Under the pieces are notes generated by a model. The model was not told where the DNA came from. It ran no database searches and saw only the letters and a program-made list of their open reading frames with translations. From NCBI GenBank assembly GCA_937876395.1, contig CALEIM010000044.1:1-8444 (forward strand): 8,444 nt of DNA, read 5' to 3'. Position 1 is the first letter of the stretch. Each line of letters starts with the position of its first letter. Both the position numbers and the translations under genes were made by a program. This stretch comes from an uncultured Wenzhouxiangella sp. Lineage in GTDB: Bacteria; Pseudomonadota; Gammaproteobacteria; Xanthomonadales; Wenzhouxiangellaceae. Shown piece after piece: positions 1 through 5,514 of the stretch.

Positions 1-343
<343 letters not shown>

Positions 344-450
344 AAAAGCAAAAGCTTTTGAACATCAAGCAGATCCCGCCCTGGAATCAAACGTATTTAC
401 GTAATTTTCTAGGACAGGTCGCTCTCAAATGGCATCGTGCCGATTGAGGG

Positions 451-490
451 CGCCCACACAAATTACCTGCATTTATTTGTAATGAACTTC
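451..490 (-). promoter_or_regulatory. rRNA leader antitermination-like element (boxA/boxC-type)
   Basis: On the minus strand, about 110-150 nt upstream of the 16S 5' end, the leader reads TTCATTACAAAT, then a short spacer, then TTTGTGTGGGCG. This parallels the E. coli rrn leader, where boxA (TGCTCTTTAACA) is followed after ~20 nt by a TGTGTGGGC segment. The second part matches very well and the boxA part only loosely. The likely role, by analogy, is Nus-factor-dependent antitermination of the rRNA transcript. The call rests on this match and on position alone. Confidence 0.45.
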
Positions 491-528
491 TTGCAAACCC
501 TGATCGCGTTTCGCTGACCAGGCCGGCC

Positions 529-556
529 ATTATATACCGTATTTCGTGGCAGTCAA
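529..556 (-). promoter_or_regulatory. rRNA operon promoter, proximal (P2-like)
   Basis: On the minus strand there is a -35 TTGACT (556-551), a 16-nt spacer and a perfect -10 TATAAT (534-529), followed by a GC-rich discriminator (GGCCGGCC). Transcription should start near 522, giving a leader of ~180 nt before mature 16S. An A/T-rich stretch upstream (561-590) could act as an UP element. The GC-rich discriminator is typical of growth-rate/ppGpp-controlled rRNA promoters. Confidence 0.85.
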
Positions 557-636
557 TAGCTTTTCGTTAAAAATTGCTGCGAACACCACGTTAATTCTTC
601 GTCAAACCGCTTGCCTGTTGTCCAAGCAAGCCGCGC

Positions 637-664
637 ATTATAGGCCGCCATTTCCCTGCGTCAA
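637..664 (-). promoter_or_regulatory. rRNA operon promoter, distal (P1-like)
   Basis: A second minus-strand promoter lies 108 nt upstream of the first: -35 TTGACG (664-659), a 16-nt spacer and a perfect -10 TATAAT (642-637), then GC-rich sequence (GCGCGGC). The upstream region (665-735) is rich in A/T tracts and fits UP-element or Fis-type control, though no single site can be fixed. The same 16-nt spacing and perfect -10 in both promoters support a tandem P1/P2 arrangement as in other gammaproteobacterial rrn operons. Confidence 0.85.
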
Positions 665-866
665 GCGCTTTTCACTCATTTCTTCAGGTTTATTTTCCCA
701 TTAGTTGCAAGCCGCGGATTTATAACGTTATTTCTTTTCTCAGCGGCGGGCGGGAAATCGCCGCTTGCAGGCCGCTGAGCTGACCCGGCCGATAAATAGC
801 CCGGAGCACGGAGCGGTACGCCGGCCGGTGCGAAGCCTGAAAGCCAGGCCAACGCCGCCCTGACTG

Positions 867-880
867 TTGATTCGGATCAA
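867..880 (+). promoter_or_regulatory. FNR/DNR box upstream of the Crp/Fnr regulator gene
   Basis: The 14-nt sequence TTGATTCGGATCAA is a perfect TTGAT-N4-ATCAA site, the consensus for FNR, ANR and DNR regulators. Its centre at 873.5 would be at -41.5 for a transcript starting near 915, which is class II activator geometry. A weak -10-like TACCTT lies at 903-908. The site is 83 nt upstream of the regulator start codon, so oxygen/NO-responsive activation or autoregulation of that gene is the simplest reading. The rRNA promoters fire away from it and lie more than 200 nt off. Confidence 0.85.
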
Positions 881-963
881 TAATTCGCCAGGCAAAGCAG
901 CTTACCTTGGCGATGGGCCAAACAATGGCCCGCCGATTGACCCTGGGATTCAAAAGGACCGCC

Positions 964-1680
964 ATGAACACGATACGCCAACCTACGCTGGAAGAACTGC
1001 GCCAGTTTCCGCTGCTCAGCGATCTCGACGAGCAGGAAGCCCAGCGGGTCGTCAGCCGCGCCCGGGTTGTCACGATTGGCCGCGGCGAGCAGCTTTTTCA
1101 GCAGGGCGATCCGGCCCGGCGCATCTGGCTGTGTCGCAGCGGTCAGCTCAAGCTGTCCAGACTTTCCGACGCGGGCCAGGAAAAAATTATTGCGCTCATC
1201 AATCCGGGCCGCAGCTTTGCCGAGGCGACTTTGTTTATGCCGCATCGCGTCTACCCAGTACACTGCGCGGCGCTCAAGCCCAGCGAGCTGGTCGGCTTCG
1301 ATGCCGACCATCTGGTCGAAACCCTGCAGCACGACCCCGCCGCCTGCTTCCGCCTGCTCGGCACCCTGAGCCGGCGCATGCACGACAAAATCAATCAGAT
1401 CGAGTCGCTGGCGCTGCAAAATGCCCACCTGCGCGTAGCTCATTACCTGCTCGATCAGTATCGGCGCCAGAACCAGCCCAAGTCCTTCCGTCTGGAAGCC
1501 AGCAAAAAGCATATAGCCGGTCTGCTAGCCGTGCAGCCTGAAACCCTGTCACGCAGCCTGACCGCGCTCCAGCGCGAAGGCGCGCTGGAGATGGATGCGC
1601 GCTTCATCAGCATTCGCGACCCGGAAAAACTCGAACGTATCGCGCAGGGCAAGGCCGGTAGCGCGATATTGTCCGATTAG
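964..1680 (+). CDS. dnr: Crp/Fnr-family transcriptional regulator, DNR-like
   Basis: This 238-residue protein has the Crp/Fnr layout: a cyclic-nucleotide-binding-type beta-roll (about residues 20-130, with F-x-Q-G-D at 45-49 and a G-Q-E-K-I turn at 71-75), a long dimerisation helix (about 135-160) and a C-terminal winged helix-turn-helix. The recognition helix reads Q-P-E-T-L-S-R (191-197). Its E-x-x-S-R signature is that of family members reading TTGAT half-sites, matching the box upstream. There is no N-terminal cysteine cluster, so it is not an Fe-S FNR; the pattern F-A-E-A and the overall match resemble DNR, the heme/NO-sensing denitrification regulator. I chose ATG 964 over upstream in-frame starts because AAAAGGA sits 7 nt before it and the family alignment starts there. 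It ends 8 nt from the convergent ctaA stop. The DNR subgroup is inferred from memory of the family. Confidence 0.88.
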   Translation: MNTIRQPTLEELRQFPLLSDLDEQEAQRVVSRARVVTIGRGEQLFQQGDPARRIWLCRSGQLKLSRLSDAGQEKIIALINPGRSFAEATLFMPHRVYPVHCAALKPSELVGFDADHLVETLQHDPAACFRLLGTLSRRMHDKINQIESLALQNAHLRVAHYLLDQYRRQNQPKSFRLEASKKHIAGLLAVQPETLSRSLTALQREGALEMDARFISIRDPEKLERIAQGKAGSAILSD

Positions 1681-1688
1681 TCGGGCGA

Positions 1689-2756
1689 TCAATCCGCCGC
1701 CAGTCTCCCCGCATACCCGTACCTGACCGGGCGATGGCTGATCCGATAGTCCGCTGCCACCAGCGCGCCAAGCACCAGCACGGCAACGCCCTGATGCAGG
1801 GTGCCCAGCGTGATCGGCACATACAGCATCAGGGTGGTAATACCCAAGGCAACCTGAATCACAACCACGAGCAGCAACAAATGGAAGGCGAGCTGTGTGC
1901 CGCGATCCAGGCCGGGACTGGAGCGCTGCTGCCACCAGGCGGCAATCGCTACCGCCAGAGTGGTCAGCCCGAGCAGGCGATGCATGAGCTGAACTGTCGC
2001 GGTGTTTTCAAAGAAGTTGCGCCACAAGGGCTCAAGCCCGAACAGACCGTCGGGAATCCACTGACCGGCCATCAGCGGGAAATCGTTGTAAACCAGCCCG
2101 GCGTGCAGACCGGCGACGAAGGCACCAACAAAAATGGTCAGGCTGACCAGCACCAGCAGGGCAATGGTCCAGCGCCTTAAGGGGTGTGCTCGGTGAGCGC
2201 CCGGTATCAGCAAGCCCAAACCCAGGCGAAACATTAAGGCGAAGATGAGCATCGCCAGGCCTAGATGCGCTGCCAGGCGGTAGGGACTGACCCGCGGAAT
2301 ATCGACCAGACCGCTTTGCACCATATACCAGCCCATCCAGCCCTGCAGGGCGCCGAGGCCAAGCACGCCGAGCAGGGGCCAGCGCAGCCTGCGCGGCACC
2401 CAGCCGCGCCACCAGAACCAGGCCAGCGGCAAGGCGAAGACCAGGCCCAGGGATCGTGCCAGCAGACGGTGACCAAACTCGAACCAGTAAATGACCTTGA
2501 ACTCGTCGAGCGACATGCCGCGGTTGATCTTCTGGTACTCGGGGCTGGCCCGGTAGGCGTCGAACTCCTGCATCCAGGTTGCTTCATTCATTGGCGGGAC
2601 GACGCCGGTGACCGGCTGCCACTCGACCATTGACAAGCCGGAACCGGTCAGACGGGTCGCGCCGCCGAGCATAATCAGCATAAAAAGCACCAGGCAGCAG
2701 ACCATGAGCCAGATGCCCAAGCGGCGCTGCTGATGGCGTTCAATCAGGTTGGTCAT
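1689..2756 (-). CDS. ctaA: Heme A synthase (CtaA/Cox15 family)
   Basis: This inner-membrane enzyme oxidises the heme O methyl group to the formyl group of heme A, the cofactor of aa3/caa3-type cytochrome oxidases. The 355-residue protein has about eight hydrophobic segments in two similar halves, as expected for Cox15. The four heme-liganding histidines are present: H96 in E-F-G-H-R, H164 in A-A-H-L-G, H259 in L-M-H-R and H321 in L-H-Q-G; the conserved acidic residue E94 precedes H96. The early G-G-x-T-R-L-T-G-S-G-L-S motif (31-42) is typical. ATG 2756 is preceded by AAAGAG at 9 nt. A GTG at 2765 is an alternative start that overlaps the TGA of the upstream damaged ORF by 4 nt (GTGA). No ctaB (heme O synthase) gene is in the window. 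Confidence 0.95.
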   Translation of the reverse strand: MTNLIERHQQRRLGIWLMVCCLVLFMLIMLGGATRLTGSGLSMVEWQPVTGVVPPMNEATWMQEFDAYRASPEYQKINRGMSLDEFKVIYWFEFGHRLLARSLGLVFALPLAWFWWRGWVPRRLRWPLLGVLGLGALQGWMGWYMVQSGLVDIPRVSPYRLAAHLGLAMLIFALMFRLGLGLLIPGAHRAHPLRRWTIALLVLVSLTIFVGAFVAGLHAGLVYNDFPLMAGQWIPDGLFGLEPLWRNFFENTATVQLMHRLLGLTTLAVAIAAWWQQRSSPGLDRGTQLAFHLLLLVVVIQVALGITTLMLYVPITLGTLHQGVAVLVLGALVAADYRISHRPVRYGYAGRLAAD

Positions 2757-2761
2757 CGATT

Positions 2762-3137
2762 TCACTCTTTCTGGTTGGCTACAGTGTGTCTGCAGCGCTT
2801 GGCTTCAGCGAGGCCTGGCAGCTCCGTGCGTGTGGGCACGCGCCAGCCACTGCCGGCGCACAACTTCTCGCGATTGGCCGCGTCGACCAGGCTTTCGGTA
2901 TCGCAGTCTGATCCGCCGCACTGACCACCGCCGGTCAAGTCGAGCTCGCTCACGGCGATGTGCTTGTCGCTGCGGTACCAGCTATAGCGGTGGTCGCGAT
3001 GATGCATTTTCGGCCGACAGTATAAGGCCGGCGGCGCTGATGCGCTGCCAGTTCTCGGACGGCGGCGGCACATCCTGCGCTGGGCGGCAGGCCGCAAGCA
3101 GCACGGCGAGCGCCATCAGGATCAAGGCTCTGGACAA
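2762..3137 (-). pseudogene. Frameshifted, C-terminally short DUF1566 (Lcl-domain) lipoprotein
   Basis: Two minus-strand frames together give one gene. The first (TTG 3137 or TTG 3125, stop at 2982-2984) encodes a lipoprotein signal: a hydrophobic run, then lipobox L-A-A-C, then R-P-A-Q-D-V. The second, open from 3097 to the TGA at 2762-2764, contains the DUF1566/Lcl core: D-H-R-Y-S-W-Y, G-G-S-D-C-D-T, V-D-A-A-N-R-E-K-L-C and G-W-R-V-P-T-R-T-E-L. The frames join if one base is removed, for instance from the A4 run at 3007-3010 (minus-strand reading). After the W-R-V-P-T-R-T-E-L motif the family normally continues for several dozen residues, ending in a Y-W-S-S-type block; here it stops after about 22 residues against ctaA. 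It is therefore likely a pseudogene, or a sequencing indel in a gene already short at its 3' end. Natural frameshifting is possible but unsupported. Confidence 0.6.
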
Positions 3138-3337
3138 TGGAAACCACGTCGCATAAGCACGGTCAAACCCGCGCGGCTAACAACCGCGGCGCCATGGAAA
3201 CAGCGCTGGAAACCGAGCGCCGCGCCTGCGATTTTTATTCAGCCGTGGCCGGCCAGACCGGCAGTGAGCGGGTCCAGGAGCTGGCTCAGATGTTCGCCGA
3301 AGAGGAAGCCGAGCACGTCGAACATCTCCAGCGCTGA
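3137..3337 (+). CDS. Short rubrerythrin/ferritin-like half-domain protein (possible remnant)
   Basis: This 66-residue ORF resembles one helical hairpin of a ferritin-like/rubrerythrin fold. It has E-T-E-R-R-A-C-D-F-Y (helix A, with the E-x-x-A-x-x-F-Y pattern) and Q-M-F-A-E-E-E-A-E-H-V-E-H-L (helix B, with the metal-binding E-x-x-H). A full ferritin-like domain has four helices and about 140 residues, so this is half of one: a dimerising minimal protein or a remnant. Related sequences usually have tryptophan after L-x-R; here that position is TGA, and reading through it gives L-A-R-W-T-R. The start is uncertain: ATG 3137 lacks a clear ribosome site and overlaps the divergent lipoprotein start, and ATG 3194 has none either. 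Function, if any, may be iron or peroxide handling. Confidence 0.45.
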   Translation: METTSHKHGQTRAANNRGAMETALETERRACDFYSAVAGQTGSERVQELAQMFAEEEAEHVEHLQR

Positions 3338-3366
3338 CTGGCACGGTGGACGAGGCGTAATAGGAA

Positions 3367-3372
3367 TATAAT
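3367..3372 (+). promoter_or_regulatory. Possible -10 element for the cytochrome c gene
   Basis: A perfect TATAAT lies 123 nt before the cytochrome c start codon, but no good -35 hexamer sits at 16-18 nt upstream. A weaker alternative is TTAAGC (3406-3411), 17 nt, TACTAA (3429-3434). A small hairpin, CGCTT-GGTT-AAGCG (3399-3412), lies between them. Only half of an FNR box (ATCAA, 3448-3452) is visible, so no FNR/DNR control is claimed. Confidence 0.3.
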
Positions 3373-3494
3373 AAAGGCATGTTTTGCCGCTCAGTTCACG
3401 CTTGGTTAAGCGAAAAGGCACCTGGCGATACTAAAATATGCTCACGCATCAATCGCCCAATACTTTGTTCAATACATTTAAGGAGAATCACATC

Positions 3495-3842
3495 ATGCGT
3501 TTTTTGATTACCACCCTGATCTGCGCCGGATCCCTGCTGGCTCTGCCGGCCCAGGCGGCCGACATCGATGCCGGAGAAACCAAGTTCAAGCAGCTCTGCG
3601 CGACCTGCCATGGCCCAACCGGCCACGGTGACGGCCCGGCCTCGGCCGCGCTCAACCCCAAGCCGCGCGACATGAGCGACTCGGAATGGCAGGCGTCGGT
3701 TGACGATGACCACCTGGAGGCCGTCATCATGAAAGGCGGCCCGGCAGTCGGCCTGTCGCCCATGATGACGCCATTCGGACATGCGCTGAGCGCGGACGAT
3801 CTGGACAACATCGTCGCCTACATCCGCAGCCTCGACGGTTAA
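3495..3842 (+). CDS. Periplasmic class I c-type cytochrome, monoheme
   Basis: This 115-residue precursor has a Sec signal peptide (residues 1-22: M-R-F, hydrophobic core, A-Q-A-A) and a mature domain of about 93 residues. The heme attachment motif is C35-A-T-C-H39, followed by G-P-T-G-H-G-D-G-P-A, typical of small cytochromes c in the CccA/cbb3-type group. The distal methionine is probably in S-P-M-M-T-P-F-G. The C-terminal helix A-D-D-L-D-N-I-V-A-Y-I-R-S-L is the usual final helix. ATG 3495 was chosen because AAGGAG sits 9 nt upstream and the signal peptide starts there; an in-frame ATG at 3438 lacks both. It probably shuttles electrons in a respiratory chain; the partner oxidase or reductase is not in the window. 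Confidence 0.92.
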   Translation: MRFLITTLICAGSLLALPAQAADIDAGETKFKQLCATCHGPTGHGDGPASAALNPKPRDMSDSEWQASVDDDHLEAVIMKGGPAVGLSPMMTPFGHALSADDLDNIVAYIRSLDG

Positions 3843-3903
3843 GCACGGCAGCAGGGCGAGCATGTCGCGGCGCACGCTGACGATCATCGCCTTAGCCAGC
3901 TCT

Positions 3904-3931
3904 CATGGCGGCAAGCCTGCTTGCCGCCATG
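3904..3931. terminator. 12-bp perfect hairpin after the cytochrome c gene
   Basis: CATGGCGGCAAG, loop CCTG, CTTGCCGCCATG: a perfect 12-bp inverted repeat starting about 60 nt after the cytochrome c stop codon. It is strong enough to act as a transcription-end hairpin or mRNA 3' stabiliser. No run of T follows on either strand, so it is not a standard intrinsic terminator; a REP-like element is an alternative. Confidence 0.5.
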
Positions 3932-4222
3932 CTGGTTGAGCGGCCAGCGCCGGCCAGTACGGCCTGGAGAATGGCACCAGGCCAGGTCCGGTCGGTCAAG
4001 TGGCCCAATTCGCTGTCCGCTGGCCGATGTCGAGCTGATCACCCAGCGCGGTCCTCGAACCTTAAAAAAATCATGCGCGCTGCTGCGGGCCCCGGCCACC
4101 CGCTGGACCTGCTCGGCCGGATCGCACTCGAGGATCTTGTCCTGCCGCTGCGCATCGCACTCAACCGGGCTGGACGCTGCGCCCGCCGGGTACGCGCCTG
4201 GCACAGCGCCGCGGCACACTAA
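3921..4222 (+). other. Region without a confident gene; possible frameshifted coding remnant
   Basis: No protein in this ~300-nt region is recognised. In one plus frame the stretch before 4064 has coding-like codons (CCG CTG GCC GAT GTC GAG CTG ATC ACC); in the next frame the stretch from 4070 to the TAA at 4220-4222 does too (CTG GAC CTG CTC GGC CGG ATC). The two join if the A7 run at 4064-4070 had eight As. The joined product would read D-V-E-L-I-T-Q-R-G, then L-D-L-L-G-R-I-A-L-E-D-L, a helix-rich tail. A minus-strand reading of 3884-4219 is also open, so the strand is uncertain. No ribosome site or known motif supports either. Confidence 0.25.
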
Positions 4223-4230
4223 AAACTCGC

Positions 4231-5100
4231 TCAGGCCGCCTCAGTGAGTTGGCCGCTGCGATAGTCGTTGATCGCCTGCTCAAGTTCTTCGCGGGTATTC
4301 ATCACGAATGGGCCGTACTGGGCAACCGGCTCGCCAATCGGACGACCGGTCAGGACCAGCAGCCGGGCGCCCTGATCACCGGCGGCGATGCGCACCCGGG
4401 CACCGGAACCCAGAATGCCTGCGGCCCGATGCGGCAGATCGGTTCCGGCAATTGCGGCCCGGCCGTCATACAGATAGACAAAGGCGCTGTTTTCCTGCGC
4501 AACCGGCAACTCAATTTCAGCCAATGCATCCAGGCGCACGTCCAGATAGAGCGGATCGGTGGCCATGGTGCCTTCCGGGTTGACCGCCCCGGCGATCTCC
4601 TGACCGTCGAGCGCAACGCGACCGGCGATCACCCGCACCAGGCCGCTGGACAGAACCAGCTCGGGTATCGACTCGGCAGCAATATCGCGATAGTCGGCCG
4701 GCTTCATTTTTTCCGACGCCGGCAGATTGATCCAGAGCTGGAAACCGCGCATCCGGCCCTGGGCCTGCTGCGGCATCTCGGAATGAATCACGCCACGCCC
4801 GGCACTCATCCACTGCACGCTGCCGGGACCCAGATCGCCGGTGTTGCCCAGATGGTCCTTGTGCTGCATGCGGCCTTCGAGCATATAGGTCACGGTTTCA
4901 AAGCCACGATGCGGATGTGAGGGAAAGCCGGCGATATAGTCATCAGGGTTGTCCGAGTAGAACTCGTCGAGCATCAGGAACGGATCAAGCCGCGCCGAAT
5001 CATCGGCTCGCTGGCCAAGACTGCGGCGCAGCTTGACCCCGGCCCCGTCGGTGGCCGGCATGGATTCCATGATGCGGACAAGACTGCGGGTGCTGCTCAT
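4231..5100 (-). CDS. Pirin-family bicupin protein
   Basis: This 289-residue protein has the pirin fold of two cupin domains. The N-terminal metal site is complete: H62 and H64 in H-P-H-R-G-F-E-T, then H106 and E108 in G-V-I-H-S-E. This spacing equals that of E. coli YhhW (H57/H59/H101/E103), which binds a divalent metal and shows quercetin 2,3-dioxygenase activity in vitro. The C-terminal cupin (about 180-270) has G-R-P-I-G-E-P-V-A-Q-Y-G-P-F-V-M-N, a typical pirin ending. ATG 5100 is preceded by GCGAGGA at 8 nt. The physiological role of bacterial pirins is mostly unknown (stress response, metabolic control), and the neighbours give no clear hint. It is cytoplasmic, with no signal peptide. 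Confidence 0.95.
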   Translation of the reverse strand: MSSTRSLVRIMESMPATDGAGVKLRRSLGQRADDSARLDPFLMLDEFYSDNPDDYIAGFPSHPHRGFETVTYMLEGRMQHKDHLGNTGDLGPGSVQWMSAGRGVIHSEMPQQAQGRMRGFQLWINLPASEKMKPADYRDIAAESIPELVLSSGLVRVIAGRVALDGQEIAGAVNPEGTMATDPLYLDVRLDALAEIELPVAQENSAFVYLYDGRAAIAGTDLPHRAAGILGSGARVRIAAGDQGARLLVLTGRPIGEPVAQYGPFVMNTREELEQAINDYRSGQLTEAA

Positions 5101-5145
5101 GTCACAAATCCTCGCTTTATAAAGGGTGCCTGGTTCGAGATTGGC

Positions 5146-5400
5146 TCAGGCGGCCAGACGCGCGCTGACTTCGACCACCTGAACGCGCGCCCGTTCGGCT
5201 TCCGCATTGCCCAGAGCCAGGCCCACCGCATAGGGAACCCCTGACCCATTATGCACGGGCGCGGCGGCACCTTTGTGGGAGGCACACGCGACGGGTCCAC
5301 TCCAGGACTCCTTGCGCTTCCCGCCGACCGGCAGGACTACTCGAAGGGGCGGCGGGCAGGTATTCAGATCGCTGAGAGTATCGAAGTTCCACAGCAACAT
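5146..5400 (-). CDS. Unrecognised small ORF upstream of pirin (possible C-terminal remnant)
   Basis: This 84-residue ORF ends 45 nt before the pirin start on the same strand. Its last ~40 residues (A-P-V-H-N-G-S-G-V-P-Y-A-V-G-L-A-L-G-N, then E-R-A-R-V-Q-V-V-E-V-S-A-R-L-A-A) use coding-like, GC-ending codons. The first half is less convincing, and no ribosome site precedes ATG 5400. It could be the tail of a larger broken gene or a small protein co-transcribed with pirin. I do not recognise a family. There is no signal peptide or membrane segment. Nothing else is seen in 5101-5440. Confidence 0.25.
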   Translation of the reverse strand: MLLWNFDTLSDLNTCPPPLRVVLPVGGKRKESWSGPVACASHKGAAAPVHNGSGVPYAVGLALGNAEAERARVQVVEVSARLAA

Positions 5401-5442
5401 GGACGCTGTGCACGGATAAGACCTTGAATACAGAAGAAAATA

Positions 5443-5472
5443 TTGACATGCCTGTGAATCGTAAACTATGAT
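5443..5472 (+). promoter_or_regulatory. Sigma70-type promoter for the exported-protein genes
   Basis: TTGACA (5443-5448, perfect -35), an 18-nt spacer and TATGAT (5467-5472, -10) lie 43 nt before the start codon at 5515. Transcription should begin near 5479, leaving a 5' leader of about 36 nt. The surrounding A/T-rich DNA (GAAAATATTGACA) contrasts with the GC-rich sequence to the left. Confidence 0.75.
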
Positions 5473-5514
5473 GGCATCAGAGGTTATGAATAATCGTGGG
5501 GTGGGCCGGTCTTT

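Noticed and set aside
742..765. AGCGGCG/CGCCGCT inverted repeat considered as a terminator
   Set aside because: The loop is 10 nt, no T run follows on either strand, and no gene ends nearby.
720..1541. Long open frames on both strands overlapping the Crp/Fnr regulator
   Set aside because: They are by-products of high GC; only the frame starting at 964 has family motifs, a ribosome site and a regulatory box.
1734..2633. Plus-strand open frames within 1734-2633
   Set aside because: They are antisense to ctaA, which carries all four heme-ligand histidines.
3439..3452. Possible FNR box before the cytochrome c gene
   Set aside because: Only the ATCAA half is present; the other half reads TGCTC.
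3396..3887. 163-residue minus-strand open frame
   Set aside because: It lies antisense to the cytochrome c gene, which has a signal peptide, CATCH motif and good ribosome site.
4249..4920. 223-residue plus-strand open frame
   Set aside because: It is antisense to pirin, whose metal-site residues and spacing match the family.
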